Shown here piece after piece: positions 26,783-36,106 of a DNA stretch of 64,000 bases. The position numbers were made by a program, and so were the translations under genes. The DNA comes from Leptobacterium sp964389205 (GTDB taxonomy: Bacteria > Bacteroidota > Bacteroidia > Flavobacteriales > Flavobacteriaceae), in the NCBI GenBank assembly GCA_964389205.1, contig CAYMDH010000013.1, positions 17,099 through 81,098 on the forward strand. Direction: 5' to 3'. A model generated the notes under the pieces. The model searched no databases. It saw only the letters and a program-made list of their open reading frames with translations, and was not told the DNA's origin. Every line of letters begins with the position of its first letter. Position 1 is the first letter of the stretch.

Positions 26783-28351
26783 TTATATTAAAGGTAACTT
26801 TATATAAAAGGTACTTCCTTTATCTTTTTCGCTTTCTGCGTAAACCTCCCCTTGGAGATCTTCTATTATTTTCTTCACATATGCCAGTCCTAAACCATGC
26901 CCTTTGACATTATGTATATTTCCTGTATGCTCTCTATAAAATTTCTCGAAAATTCTTTTCAATACTATTTTACTCATTCCAGCACCCTGATCTTTTATTT
27001 TAATAATAATACTGTTTTTAACTACTTCAGTATAAACATCAATTTTAGGTGCTTCTGGTGAATATTTAATTGCATTATCTAAAATATTTACAAGAACATT
27101 TGTAAAATGCATCTCATTTGCCAATATTTCACTATGAGTTGCATCTAGATGCGTATTGATGTAACCCCCTCTATTTTCTATAATTAAGGACACATGCAAT
27201 ACTGCTTCATCTATTCTGTCGTGAACATCTACCCTATCCTTACTTATATCTAATTGATTTTTTTCAAGTTTAGATATTCTAAGTACATTTTCAACTTGCG
27301 CATGCATGCGTTTATTCTCTTCCCGTATCATTTGAAGATACCGTTTAACTTTTTCTGGATCTTCAATAGTTTTTGGGTTTTTGATAGCATCTAATGCCAA
27401 ATTTATTGTAGCAATCGGAGTTTTAAACTCATGCGTCATGTTATTAATAAAATCTGTTTTAATCTCAGATATTTGTTTTTGACGAATAAGTTGATAAAGA
27501 GCACTGGAATATGCTATAATAATGATTAACGTTAACAAAGCAGATAACAATGCCATTGTAATAATAGATGAAATCAAAAACTTTTTCTTTTTAGGAAAGC
27601 TTACTAAAAGATCATAATCACTTTTTCCTTCATTATCGATAAATAATGAAGTCATATATCGTGTTGATTTATTAGCACTAAAACCTATAGATCTTACCTT
27701 TGTTGCCAACCCCTTGCTATAAACACCGTATTCAAAATTGATATCTATATTCCTATCTTCAAACTCTCGTTGTAAAAGCAATTCTATTTCTCTAGTGTTT
27801 ATTCGTTTATGAATAGGAAATCGCTTGGAAATATCTCGATAAGATGCGCTGTAAAAAGCTCTTTGCACCTCGTCCATTTCTCCTACTTTTTTAATCAATT
27901 GTGATTGATTAAGTTTTCGTTTATCTAAATCTAATCCATCTGAAATTATTTTAGATTCACGTGAACTTATTAATCGTTTTAAATTAATACTATCAAGTCC
28001 ATTTTCAAAGAACGCTGAAGAAAATCCGTAATCTTCTTGTAATATACCATGAGAATAAATAAACTTTTGGTTATCCCCAAGATCTGATTCAAATACAAAT
28101 AGTTTTGCGATTTCAGATTCATTTGGATTTTTAATACTGTCTATTTCACTTACAACAACTTCAAAGAATTCTTTTAATTCTCGTCGTTGAATTTCATTAG
28201 ATACGGATTTCAATCCTTGATTGATACTTACCGAAAATTGCTCATCTTTGTTTTCTATAGTAGTTTTAATCCAATATCCTTGAACGAAAATAATTCCGAT
28301 TAACGATAAGCTCATTAAAACCACTAAGGAAACGAATAATCTCTTACTCAT
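26783..28351 (-). CDS. sensor histidine kinase (RprX-like arrangement)
   Basis: This 522-residue inner-membrane kinase has two transmembrane segments (about 7-27 and 258-284) around a 230-residue periplasmic sensor domain with no recognised fold. The HisKA helix carries the phosphoacceptor H307 (NNMTHEFKTPIATINLAL). The ATPase domain has the N box NILDNAIKYSP, G1 DQGAGM, F box FEKFYREH and G2 GHGLGLAYVKKII. The ATG at 28351 has a TAATTTTG promoter box ending 5 nt upstream, which implies a leaderless mRNA and supports this start. It is followed by its response regulator after 5 nt. Confidence 0.94.
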   Translation of the reverse strand: MSKRLFVSLVVLMSLSLIGIIFVQGYWIKTTIENKDEQFSVSINQGLKSVSNEIQRRELKEFFEVVVSEIDSIKNPNESEIAKLFVFESDLGDNQKFIYSHGILQEDYGFSSAFFENGLDSINLKRLISSRESKIISDGLDLDKRKLNQSQLIKKVGEMDEVQRAFYSASYRDISKRFPIHKRINTREIELLLQREFEDRNIDINFEYGVYSKGLATKVRSIGFSANKSTRYMTSLFIDNEGKSDYDLLVSFPKKKKFLISSIITMALLSALLTLIIIIAYSSALYQLIRQKQISEIKTDFINNMTHEFKTPIATINLALDAIKNPKTIEDPEKVKRYLQMIREENKRMHAQVENVLRISKLEKNQLDISKDRVDVHDRIDEAVLHVSLIIENRGGYINTHLDATHSEILANEMHFTNVLVNILDNAIKYSPEAPKIDVYTEVVKNSIIIKIKDQGAGMSKIVLKRIFEKFYREHTGNIHNVKGHGLGLAYVKKIIEDLQGEVYAESEKDKGSTFYIKLPLI

Positions 28352-28356
28352 TAGCC

Positions 28357-28364
28357 CAAAATTA
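28357..28364 (-). promoter_or_regulatory. -7 promoter box (TAATTTTG) of the two-component operon
   Basis: On the minus strand TAATTTTG matches TAnnTTTG and ends 5 nt before the kinase ATG, so transcription should start at or next to the start codon. No TTG -33 element is evident. Confidence 0.5.
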
Positions 28365-28429
28365 AACTTTTCACTTTGCTTTTTATTTGCATTTAACCTA
28401 ACCTTAACAAAAATGTTAAAATTCTATTC

Positions 28430-29014
28430 TTATTCATTTTTTTTTAGTAATTCATTATGAGTTTTTTCAACAATTTCTTGAGATTTTATTAAATTATCAT
28501 TGTTTATAACATAATCTGAAAGTGCTATTTTTTCTTCATCAGTCCATTGATGCTGTATTCTGGCTATAATATCTTCGCGTTTTTTTTGATCTCTTTTCAT
28601 CACTCTTTCAATACGAACTTCTAGAGGGGCTGTTACTGTAATAATAGCATCACAATCTTTATAAGTATCATTTTCAAATAGAATAGCAGCTTCTTTTATA
28701 ACGTAGGAGCTTTTTGTTTTATGATACCATTTTTTAAAATGATCTTTTACTTCTGGATGCACAATAGCATTTAGTTTTTGAAGTAATGCTTTATTATTAA
28801 AAACTTTTTCTGCTGTATAAACCGTATTTAAAGTTTCATTATCATAAGCCTTTTCACCTAAAAGTTTTATTATTTTATTTCGTATTTTTTTTGAAGAATT
28901 CATTAATTTTTTAGCTTCAGTATCTGCTATATAAACAGGTACATCAAGCTCACTAAACATTTTAGCTATCGTAGTTTTTCCACTACCTATACCCCCTGTG
29001 AGCCCTACTATCAT
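28430..29014 (-). CDS. coaE: dephospho-CoA kinase
   Basis: CoaE performs the last step of coenzyme A synthesis, phosphorylating the ribose 3'-OH of dephospho-CoA with ATP. The 194-residue protein has the P-loop GLTGGIGSGKTTIAKMF (about 4-20), PVYIADTEAKKLM, AIVHPEVKDHFKKW, EAAILFEND and ITVTAPLEVRIERVMKRD, all in family order. The ATG overlaps the ybbR-like gene by 4 nt (ATGA), indicating translational coupling. A second CoA gene, coaBC, lies about 6 kb away. Confidence 0.96.
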   Translation of the reverse strand: MIVGLTGGIGSGKTTIAKMFSELDVPVYIADTEAKKLMNSSKKIRNKIIKLLGEKAYDNETLNTVYTAEKVFNNKALLQKLNAIVHPEVKDHFKKWYHKTKSSYVIKEAAILFENDTYKDCDAIITVTAPLEVRIERVMKRDQKKREDIIARIQHQWTDEEKIALSDYVINNDNLIKSQEIVEKTHNELLKKNE

Positions 29015-29973
29015 TCTCTGTTAATTAAATATTCTACTTTCTTTTCTTGCAAACTAATTTCTTTAATAGCCACAGGTTTATGTAAAACTTCAGGAATTAA
29101 ATAATTTGAGGATGCATTTCCTTTATTAAAATCGCAAACAATTGTAAAATCTTCTGCATTAATATTTTTAATGTCTTCAATAGACGCTTTGCAGAGTACT
29201 TCTACTTCTCTTGGAAAAATACGAATAACCACTTCAGGAGGTACATTTATTATTCGTATTGGAACTTTTATCAATCGCTCTGAAAAACGTTCTACTCTAG
29301 CCTTTATCTGTACTTTTTTAGTACTAAAGTCTAAATTTTTTAATGCTTCCGGAATTATCAGAAGAGCGCTTATATCTATATTTTCTTGAATATCATTCAA
29401 TACTACTTTTTTTGTTTTAATTGCTGTTAAAGAATCTACTGTATCTTCTGGGCCCCAAACTGTAAGTGAAGCCGGAATAATCGCTATACTATCATAAAGT
29501 TCAAAATCTTTCTGAAAATCTAAGCTCAATTGCGAAATAATAGGAATCACTCTTTTTATATTAATTCCAAAATTCAAAAAGAGAGTGTCTTTTTTTAATT
29601 GATGAAGGCTACTGTTTTTTTTAAGCTGTTTTTTAATAGCAGCCTCTAAATAGCTATGAGAAAAGTAACTTTTATTTCCCTTTTTATTCATTTTAGAGGC
29701 ATCTAATGCCATATTTCTAACAAATAAACGATAGTTTAAAATTTCAAAACCTTGCATTCTGACAGAGGTCTTAAGATTTGTTGGCGGATTACCAAGTAGT
29801 ACTTTATCTTTAGGAATATTGACATAATCAATATTAAAACTAATAACGCCTTCATATGTATCTGAAAATTTTATAAGCACCCAAAGAATACATGAGAATG
29901 CAATAGAAAGTGTAAAAACTACTGCTTTCTTCTGCTTAAATAGGTTCTTTATATATGTAATAATACGTTTCAT
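29011..29973 (-). CDS. YbbR-like (CdaR-type) membrane-anchored protein
   Basis: This 320-residue protein has one N-terminal transmembrane helix (about 15-35, AVVFTLSIAFSCILWVLIKF) followed by extracytoplasmic YbbR-like beta repeats: VSFNIDYVNIPKDKVLLGNPP, PIISQLSLDF, ASLTVWGPEDTVDSL and VPIRIINVPPEVVIRIFPREV. In Firmicutes YbbR/CdaR proteins regulate a diadenylate cyclase. In Bacteroidota the role is not established, and no cyclase gene is nearby here. It sits between a glycosyltransferase gene (3 nt) and coaE (4-nt overlap) in one tight operon. Confidence 0.85.
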   Translation of the reverse strand: MKRIITYIKNLFKQKKAVVFTLSIAFSCILWVLIKFSDTYEGVISFNIDYVNIPKDKVLLGNPPTNLKTSVRMQGFEILNYRLFVRNMALDASKMNKKGNKSYFSHSYLEAAIKKQLKKNSSLHQLKKDTLFLNFGINIKRVIPIISQLSLDFQKDFELYDSIAIIPASLTVWGPEDTVDSLTAIKTKKVVLNDIQENIDISALLIIPEALKNLDFSTKKVQIKARVERFSERLIKVPIRIINVPPEVVIRIFPREVEVLCKASIEDIKNINAEDFTIVCDFNKGNASSNYLIPEVLHKPVAIKEISLQEKKVEYLINRE

Positions 29974-29976
29974 TTT

Positions 29977-30978
29977 TTAATCAAAAAATAACTCTGGTAG
30001 TACTACTTGAGGCTTTTCTTTTTTCAATTTAAGCAAAAAAAATGATCTTAAAAAACCATAACCATAACCATAAAATTGAATGAGCACTGCAAACATTGAT
30101 AAAAAAGCTATTAAAATTTTTCTATCCGTTATTAATGAACCTATAAAAAGTGCCAAGAAATAAATTCCATATAATACCAGCGGTACCATTGAAAAGAAAA
30201 GTGCTGCTATTAATGCTACTATAAACCCGATAGAAAAAATACTGGGAAACCAATAGGTGATTTTTTTAGTATGTGGATGCCAATGATTTAATACAGGACG
30301 GGCTAGTCCAAATTTATGAACTTGTTTATAAAACTTTTTCCAAGAAATACGTCTTTTATGATATACATATGCTTTTTCTATGAATGCCGTATTAAAACCT
30401 GCATTCCAGATCCTAATAGTAAGATCCGGATCTTCACCTGGGTGAATCTTTCCAAATCCATTAGTAATTTCAAAAACTTTTTTAGAGAGGCCCATATTAA
30501 AGCTTCTAGGTTGAAACTTATCAATGGCCTTTTTGTGCCCTCTAATTCCTCCTGTTGTTAAGAAAGATGTCATCACATAACTAATGGCTTTTTGGATATC
30601 TGTAAAAGATTCATGAGACGCATCTGGTCCTCCAAAACAATCAACGTATGTATTATTTAAAAAATCATCAATTTCAAACAAATATTCTGGAGGTAATATA
30701 CAATCAGAATCTAAAATGATAAAATAGTTTCCTTTCGCTCTTTTCATACCATAATTTCTAGAATCTCCAGGTCCTGAGTTTTCTTTAAAATAATATGATA
30801 TCTCTAATTGCTTTTGAAACTTTTCAACAAGCTGTTTCGATGTTATGGTACTTCCATCCTCTACAATAACAATCTCATATTGTTTTTCTAGAGTTTGCAT
30901 TGTTAAACTACTCAATAACTCTTCAATTTCATCTGGCCTATTATAGACAGGTATAATTATTGAATACGTTAATTCCAT
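29977..30978 (-). CDS. family 2 glycosyltransferase
   Basis: This 333-residue inner-membrane enzyme has a GT-A domain at the N-terminus: YSIIIPVYNRPDEIEELLSS, YEIVIVEDGST, and the DxD-type metal site ILDSDC (about residues 92-97). GGPDAS, PGEDPDLTIRIWNAGFNTAFI and a C-terminal block of two to three hydrophobic helices (about 240-310) anchor it. The acceptor and sugar are unknown. The start at 30978 is chosen because a TACATTTG promoter box lies at 31009-31016, overlapping the codon that would begin a longer version. It begins the operon with ybbR and coaE. Confidence 0.9.
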   Translation of the reverse strand: MELTYSIIIPVYNRPDEIEELLSSLTMQTLEKQYEIVIVEDGSTITSKQLVEKFQKQLEISYYFKENSGPGDSRNYGMKRAKGNYFIILDSDCILPPEYLFEIDDFLNNTYVDCFGGPDASHESFTDIQKAISYVMTSFLTTGGIRGHKKAIDKFQPRSFNMGLSKKVFEITNGFGKIHPGEDPDLTIRIWNAGFNTAFIEKAYVYHKRRISWKKFYKQVHKFGLARPVLNHWHPHTKKITYWFPSIFSIGFIVALIAALFFSMVPLVLYGIYFLALFIGSLITDRKILIAFLSMFAVLIQFYGYGYGFLRSFFLLKLKKEKPQVVLPELFFD

Positions 30979-31008
30979 GTATTTAATATTTCTATATAAT
31001 CTAAAGCA

Positions 31009-31016
31009 CAAATGTA
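31009..31016 (-). promoter_or_regulatory. -7 promoter box (TACATTTG) of the GT2-ybbR-coaE operon
   Basis: Minus-strand TACATTTG matches TAnnTTTG and ends 30 nt before the glycosyltransferase ATG. No -33 TTG is visible at standard spacing. It decides the start codon of the glycosyltransferase. Confidence 0.5.
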
Positions 31017-31031
31017 ATTAAAACAGAAACA

Positions 31032-31057
31032 GAAAAGCCACCCAAAGGTGGCCTTTC
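31032..31057 (-). terminator. terminator after fabI
   Basis: GCCACC (31037-31042) and GGTGGC (31047-31052) form a G+C-rich stem with a 4-nt loop. On the minus strand it is followed by TTTTCTGTTT. It lies 26 nt after the fabI stop codon. Confidence 0.75.
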
Positions 31058-31077
31058 GAATTGTTTTTTTAGTTCTT

Positions 31078-31890
31078 TTATTCAGAAAATGCATCTATTA
31101 CTTCATTACTTACTCCAGTGTTGGAGAAACCTCCGTCATGAAATAAGTTTTGCATTGTTACCTTTTTAGTAAGGTCTGAAAATAGAGAAACTGTATAATT
31201 TGCACAATCATCTGCTGTTGCGTTTCCTAAAGGAGACATTTTCTCTGCATACGCTATAAAACCTCCAAATCCTTTTACACCTTGTCCTGCTGTAGTTGGT
31301 GTTGGTGATTGAGAAATGGTATTTACTCTTACTTTTTTATCTTTTCCAAAGAAATACCCAAAACTCCTTGCTATAGATTCAAGATATGCTTTATTATCTG
31401 CCATATCATTATAATCTGGAAATGTTCTTTGTGCTGCCATATAGGTAAGTGCTACTACACTACCCCATTGGTTCATAGCATCTGCCTTGTATAGTGTTTG
31501 CATTACTTTATGAAATGATACCGCAGATACATCCCAACCCTTTGTTGTGAAATCATATTTTTGATCTGTATATGCACGTCCTTTTCTAACATTTACAGAC
31601 ATTCCAATAGAATGAAGAACAAAGTCTATTTTTCCTCCTAATATTTCCATAGATTTTTCTATAAGGTTTTGTAAATCTTCTAGATTCGTTGCATCTGCTG
31701 GAATTATTTCAGACCCGGTTTTTTCTGCTAAAACTTTTATTTGTCCCATACGCATTGCTATCGGTGCATTAGTAAGCACAAAGGTTCCTCCTTCTTCGTG
31801 AACGCGTTCTGCAGTTTTCCAAGCTATTGAATTCTCATCAAGTGCTCCAAAAATAATTCCTCTTTTACCTTTCAATAAATTATATGACAT
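31078..31890 (-). CDS. fabI: enoyl-[acyl-carrier-protein] reductase FabI
   Basis: FabI catalyses the NADH-dependent last reduction of each fatty-acid elongation cycle. The 270-residue SDR-type protein starts SYNLLKGKRGIIFGALDENS, has LHSIGMSV, and the catalytic Y160-x6-K167 pair in PDYNDMADNKAYLES. The C-terminus has SPTPTTAGQGVKGFGGFI and NLFHDGGFSNTGVS, typical of the Bacteroidota branch. FabI is the triclosan target family. It is monocistronic, with a TATCTTTG promoter box upstream and a hairpin terminator downstream. Confidence 0.96.
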   Translation of the reverse strand: MSYNLLKGKRGIIFGALDENSIAWKTAERVHEEGGTFVLTNAPIAMRMGQIKVLAEKTGSEIIPADATNLEDLQNLIEKSMEILGGKIDFVLHSIGMSVNVRKGRAYTDQKYDFTTKGWDVSAVSFHKVMQTLYKADAMNQWGSVVALTYMAAQRTFPDYNDMADNKAYLESIARSFGYFFGKDKKVRVNTISQSPTPTTAGQGVKGFGGFIAYAEKMSPLGNATADDCANYTVSLFSDLTKKVTMQNLFHDGGFSNTGVSNEVIDAFSE

Positions 31891-31932
31891 AGTTATAATT
31901 TTTACTACTTTTTTGGATTTTCAAATTGATTT

Positions 31933-31940
31933 CAAAGATA
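31933..31940 (-). promoter_or_regulatory. -7 promoter box (TATCTTTG) of fabI
   Basis: Minus-strand TATCTTTG matches TAnnTTTG and ends 42 nt before the fabI ATG, lying in the short gap after recN. A TTG at 31952-31954 is too close (11 nt) to be the normal -33 element. Confidence 0.5.
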
Positions 31941-31950
31941 TTAAAATTGT

Positions 31951-33603
31951 TCAATTAAGAAGTTCTTTTGCATGTGCTAATGCAGAAACACTTATTTCTT
32001 TTCCTCCTAACATTTCTGCAAGTTCTATAGTGCGTTCTTCAATGTCTAATTCTCTCATCTTCGTTACTGTAATTTCATTAACATCTTCTTTAAAAACTTT
32101 AAAATGGCTATTTCCTTTAGCCGCAACTTGTGGGAGATGTGTTATAGTGAATACTTGCATATGTTTACTCATTATACTCATTATGTCACCCATTTTATTT
32201 GAAATTTCACCAGATATACCTGTGTCTATTTCGTCAAACATAATTGTTGGTAATTGCATATGCTTGGCTAAAAGAGCCTTAATAACTAACATAATCCTTG
32301 ATAGTTCTCCTCCAGATGCAACTTTTTTTAATTCTCCAAAACCAGTTCCTTTGTTGGCAGAAAATAGAAATTGTAATTCGTCTTTTCCGTTTGATAAATA
32401 AGAAGTTGTTTTATTTAATTGAATATTAAATCGAGCATTAGGCATTCCTAAATCTAATAAAGATTTTTCTAATGACTCAATAAGATTAGGAATTGCTTTT
32501 TCTCTATTAGATCTAATCATAATCGCTATGCCATCTAATTCATTTTCAAAAGATATTATCTGTGATTGTAATTTTTTAATATCTGATTCTAAGTTTTCTG
32601 TAGTAGCTACTTTTTGTTCTAAAGTATTTCTTATTTCTATAAGTTCTTCAACACCTAAAGCATTGTGTTTCTTTTGAAGGTTGTACAACTGTTGCAATTG
32701 CATATTCACTTCTTCTAAAAGTTTAGGATCTAAATCTAATTGTTCTTCTTGATGATGTACTTCACTACTAATATCATCTAGTTCTATTGTTAATGAGTTT
32801 ATTCTAGATAATAAATCTTCATACTGAGATCCATAACCAGCTAATTTTTGATACGTATTTTTTAATTCGTTTAAATTAGATAGCAACCCTAATTTTTCTT
32901 CCGTTAGCAATTGATTAGAAAAATTTAGTTTCTCTTTTATTTCTTCTACATTATTAAGCTTTTCATAAGAAGTTTCTAGTTCTTCAATAATACCTATCTC
33001 TAGTTTTATTTCTTGAAGTTCTTTTAATAAGAAAGAATTATAATCATGTTCTTTATCTGCGTCAGATTGAAAGTTTTCTAATTCTTGAAGTTGTTTTTTT
33101 ATTGTTAAGTACGCTGCTAATTTTGTTTTATATGCATTTAAGTGAGATTCATTTTTTGAAACTGCATCAATAATTTTGAATTGAAAATTATTTTCTGTTA
33201 GTTGAAGCGTTTGATGTTGTGAATGCACATCAATTAATTGTACTCCTAGAGCGCCTAAAATATCTAAATTTACAGGAGTATCATTTATAAAAGCTCTAGA
33301 TTTTCCACTAGGAAGAATTTCTCTTCTTATAATTGTCTTTTCTTCATAATCTATATCTGCTTTTGAAAAAAAAGATTTTAATTTATATTTTTCTATAGAA
33401 AATTCTGCTTCTATAATACATTTTTCTTCTTTATTCTTTAAACTATTAAGGTCTGCCCTTTTTCCTAATATTAGTGACAAACCACCAAGTAATATTGATT
33501 TTCCAGCACCAGTTTCTCCTGTAATGATAGTAAGTTTTCCATCAAAATTTACATGAAGACGATCAATAAGAGCATAATTAATTATGGAAAGTGATGTTAG
33601 CAA
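31951..33603 (-). CDS. recN: DNA repair protein RecN
   Basis: This 550-residue SMC-like ATPase acts in double-strand-break repair. The N-terminal half has LTSLSIINYALIDRLHVNF and the Walker A site TGETGAGKSILLGGLSLILG (about 27-46). A long coiled-coil-rich middle region of Leu/Glu/Lys heptads follows (about 160-370). The C-terminal half has the signature KVASGGELSRIMLVIKALL, Walker B PTIMFDEIDTGISGE and ITHLPQVAAKGNSHFKV. The start is TTG (33601-33603); it is the only choice that matches the family N-terminus. A TATATTTG box lies 22 nt upstream, so recN can be transcribed apart from porD. Confidence 0.96.
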   Translation of the reverse strand: MLTSLSIINYALIDRLHVNFDGKLTIITGETGAGKSILLGGLSLILGKRADLNSLKNKEEKCIIEAEFSIEKYKLKSFFSKADIDYEEKTIIRREILPSGKSRAFINDTPVNLDILGALGVQLIDVHSQHQTLQLTENNFQFKIIDAVSKNESHLNAYKTKLAAYLTIKKQLQELENFQSDADKEHDYNSFLLKELQEIKLEIGIIEELETSYEKLNNVEEIKEKLNFSNQLLTEEKLGLLSNLNELKNTYQKLAGYGSQYEDLLSRINSLTIELDDISSEVHHQEEQLDLDPKLLEEVNMQLQQLYNLQKKHNALGVEELIEIRNTLEQKVATTENLESDIKKLQSQIISFENELDGIAIMIRSNREKAIPNLIESLEKSLLDLGMPNARFNIQLNKTTSYLSNGKDELQFLFSANKGTGFGELKKVASGGELSRIMLVIKALLAKHMQLPTIMFDEIDTGISGEISNKMGDIMSIMSKHMQVFTITHLPQVAAKGNSHFKVFKEDVNEITVTKMRELDIEERTIELAEMLGGKEISVSALAHAKELLN

Positions 33604-33625
33604 CGTTTTCTCATTTTAATGATGT

Positions 33626-33633
33626 CAAATATA
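33626..33633 (-). promoter_or_regulatory. -7 promoter box (TATATTTG) of recN
   Basis: Minus-strand TATATTTG matches TAnnTTTG and ends 22 nt before the TTG start codon of recN, within the 58-nt gap after the porD gene. No -33 TTG is found. Confidence 0.45.
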
Positions 33634-33661
33634 AACGATATTTGACTGGCAGAAAACTTTG

Positions 33662-34555
33662 TTAATATTTTATTTTACTCCATGTATTCGCATAGAAAGG
33701 AGCCACCCTATTAAGTGAGTTTTTAAGGCTTATGATATCTACTTTAGGTCCATCTGAAAAAACACTTAGAATTTCTTCAGATTTAGCATCGAAGAAAGTT
33801 TGCAGCAAAAATGAGTTGGGCCTTCTTTTTACCAAAGTTTCAAACATTCTCATACTACTAGCTATAGATTGTTTTCCTAAAGAGGCATTATCTATCATGA
33901 CATCTAAACCTAGCCTATGATAATTATACATAGCTGTTCTATACTCTTTAAATGTATTTGATAATAAGTTATCTATTAATTCAAAACGAGTTCTATTACC
34001 ATCTGCTTGTTGCCAGCCAATAAAACCGCTACCCTGTGCCAAATTCACTACCTGTCTAGCTTTTTGAAAATATTCGGTACCGCCATTTTTTGAAAAAGTA
34101 TCTGCATCTATCCCAAGGATAATATTGACATAAAATGTTATAACTCCTATTAAGTTTGACTCAAATGAGTTTCGATTGTAAAAGAGTGGTTCAAATTCTA
34201 CATATTCAAAATTAAATTGACGATCGTTATGGTTAAAAACGGGAGTCTCATATGAAGAACCATATGTTGGTCTACTAGATTGTACCTGTATTGTTCCTGA
34301 AAAACTATTATTAGAATCAAAAGAATTAATTGTAAGTAGCATGCTACAATTAATCTTTTCTTGCGGGCCGTATACTTTATTGGTCCACTTTGTTTTATTT
34401 ATATAATCGTTTAGCGCTCTTTCTAATGTTTTAAATACTTGCTTGCTGGTTTGATCTATTTGTTGCGTATTAATAGAAACTATACAGTTTAACTCCTGTG
34501 ATGAAGTAATCACTGTAAAAAAAATCATCAATAAGAGCACAAACTTTTTAAACAT
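33662..34555 (-). CDS. porD: type IX secretion system protein PorD (DUF4835)
   Basis: This 297-residue protein has a signal peptide (about 1-19, ending SSQ) and the DUF4835 pattern: ELNCIVSINTQQIDQTSKQVF, ALNDYINKTKWTNKVY, IQVQSSRPTYGSSYETPV, YVEFEPLFYN, NIILGIDADTF, YFQKARQVVNLAQ, and the C-terminal VAPFYANTWSKIKY. The family is assigned to the T9SS as PorD; its exact role is not established here. It overlaps coaBC by 8 nt, so the two are translationally coupled. It also links this housekeeping cluster to the PorP/SprF genes elsewhere in the window. Confidence 0.85.
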   Translation of the reverse strand: MFKKFVLLLMIFFTVITSSQELNCIVSINTQQIDQTSKQVFKTLERALNDYINKTKWTNKVYGPQEKINCSMLLTINSFDSNNSFSGTIQVQSSRPTYGSSYETPVFNHNDRQFNFEYVEFEPLFYNRNSFESNLIGVITFYVNIILGIDADTFSKNGGTEYFQKARQVVNLAQGSGFIGWQQADGNRTRFELIDNLLSNTFKEYRTAMYNYHRLGLDVMIDNASLGKQSIASSMRMFETLVKRRPNSFLLQTFFDAKSEEILSVFSDGPKVDIISLKNSLNRVAPFYANTWSKIKY

Positions 34556-35759
34556 CTATACGTTTTAATATTTCATCAAAGATATCTTTTGCTACATCTT
34601 CTTTGGGTTTTAATCCAAATGAATTCATATTCAATTCACTATCTATAAAAGTGATTTTATTTGTTGGTTTTCCAAAACCTGCACCTTCATCATTTAGAGA
34701 ATTTAAAACAATTGCATCTAAATTCTTTTTGTGAAGCTTTTTCTTTGCATTCTCTATTTCATCATTTGTTTCTAATGCAAAACCTACTAAAAATTGAGTT
34801 TTCTTTATTTTTCCTATAGATGCTAAAATATCTTTTGTTGGTTCTAACTCTATAGTTAACGCTGCATCTTTCTTTTTTATTTTTTCAGTAACAACATTTT
34901 TTGGTTTGTAATCTGCAACAGCAGCAGATAATATGGCAATATCTGTGGTGTCATATTCTTCGTGAACCGCATTATACATATCTTGAGCACTTACAACACT
35001 CTTTATTGTTATCAAAGAATTTTGAGTGTTAAAGTTTGTAGGCCCAGTTACTAAAATGACCTTGGCACCATGATTAGCAGCTGTTTTCGCTAATTCAAAA
35101 CCCATTCTTCCTGTAGAATGATTTCCAATAAAACGTACTGGATCTATAGCTTCATAAGTTGGTCCGGCTGTGATCAAAACTTTTTTCCCTTTTAGAGGTA
35201 GCTTGTTTATGATATCTTTTTCAATATAAGTAACAATATCTTCTGGTTCTGCCATTCTTCCTTCTCCTACCAAACCACTGGCTAATTCTCCATGAGCAGC
35301 TGGAATCATAATATTCCCATAGTTTTTTAAGGTCTCAAATGATTTAACGGTAGAACTGTGCTTGTACATATCTAAATCCATAGCAGGAGCAAAATATACA
35401 GGGCATTTTGCTGATAAATAAACAGCTAACAGAAAATTATCGCATACACCATTAGCCATTTTAGACAAAGTATTAGCTGTTGCAGGAGCAATCACCATGA
35501 TGTCTGCCCATAACCCCAAATCAACATGATTGTTCCAAACAGCACTTTCATTTTCGTCTTCTGTAAAAGCCGAAAGAACTGGGTTTTTAGAAAGTGTAGA
35601 TAGTGTAAGAGGAGTAATAAAATCTTTTGCATTATCAGTCATTACAACTTTTACATTGGCACCCGCTTTTACAAAGTGTCTAACTAAAAAAGCGGTTTTA
35701 TATGCAGCTATTCCTCCTGTTATTCCTAACAGAATATTTTTACCGCTTAATATGGACAT
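34548..35759 (-). CDS. coaBC: bifunctional phosphopantothenoylcysteine decarboxylase/phosphopantothenate-cysteine ligase
   Basis: CoaBC makes 4'-phosphopantetheine for coenzyme A. The 403-residue protein has an N-terminal flavin-dependent decarboxylase: LLGITGGIAAYKTAFLVR, IAPATANTLSKMANGVCDN with the conserved Cys, and APAMDLDMYKH. The C-terminal ligase has LITAGPTYEAIDPVRFIGNHST (shown in part), GRMGFELA, ILSAAVADYKPKN, KTQFLVGFALETND and NKITFIDSE. Both halves are intact and of normal length. It lies 6 nt after rpoZ, in an order with bamD, rpoZ and porD that recurs in flavobacteria. Confidence 0.96.
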   Translation of the reverse strand: MSILSGKNILLGITGGIAAYKTAFLVRHFVKAGANVKVVMTDNAKDFITPLTLSTLSKNPVLSAFTEDENESAVWNNHVDLGLWADIMVIAPATANTLSKMANGVCDNFLLAVYLSAKCPVYFAPAMDLDMYKHSSTVKSFETLKNYGNIMIPAAHGELASGLVGEGRMAEPEDIVTYIEKDIINKLPLKGKKVLITAGPTYEAIDPVRFIGNHSTGRMGFELAKTAANHGAKVILVTGPTNFNTQNSLITIKSVVSAQDMYNAVHEEYDTTDIAILSAAVADYKPKNVVTEKIKKKDAALTIELEPTKDILASIGKIKKTQFLVGFALETNDEIENAKKKLHKKNLDAIVLNSLNDEGAGFGKPTNKITFIDSELNMNSFGLKPKEDVAKDIFDEILKRIDV

Positions 35760-35765
35760 AAAAAA

Positions 35766-36086
35766 CTATTTTTCTGTATTCCTATGATAAATTTTTCCTT
35801 CTAACCATTCTTGGATGGCTATTGCATGAGGTTTTGGTAATTTCTCATAGAATTTAGATACTTCTATTTGTTCTTTATTCTCGAAAATCTCTTCCAAGCT
35901 ATCAGTATAGGTAGCAAACTCTTCTAATTTTTCAATGAGTTCTTTTTTTATCTCTGAATTAATTTGATTTGCTCTCTTAGCAACTACAGAGATAGCTTCG
36001 TAGATGTTTTCTGTTGGCGCATCAAATTTATTTTTATCAACTGTAACTGTTGAAACTGGTGCTTCTGTTTCTCTTAAATCACTCAT
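35766..36086 (-). CDS. rpoZ: DNA-directed RNA polymerase omega subunit, Bacteroidota type
   Basis: This 106-residue protein has a disordered N-terminus and the omega core NIYEAISVVAKRANQINSEI, which resembles the E. coli N-x-F-x-L-V-x-x-A-x-x-R-A segment that clamps the beta' subunit. An acidic/lysine-rich helix and the C-terminal KLPKPHAIAIQEWLEGKIYHR, typical of the lineage, follow. It aids assembly of RNA polymerase. It lies 20 nt after bamD and 6 nt before coaBC. Confidence 0.85.
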   Translation of the reverse strand: MSDLRETEAPVSTVTVDKNKFDAPTENIYEAISVVAKRANQINSEIKKELIEKLEEFATYTDSLEEIFENKEQIEVSKFYEKLPKPHAIAIQEWLEGKIYHRNTEK

Positions 36087-36106
36087 ATTCTTATAGAATA
36101 ATATTA

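Noticed and set aside
28404..28419. Hairpin TTAACA/TGTTAA between coaE and the kinase gene
   Set aside because: The stem is short and A/T-rich, and no T-run follows on the minus strand, so it is not a credible terminator.
31913..32401. 162-codon open frame antisense to recN
   Set aside because: It overlaps recN completely on the other strand, and its composition is that of a reverse complement of the real gene.
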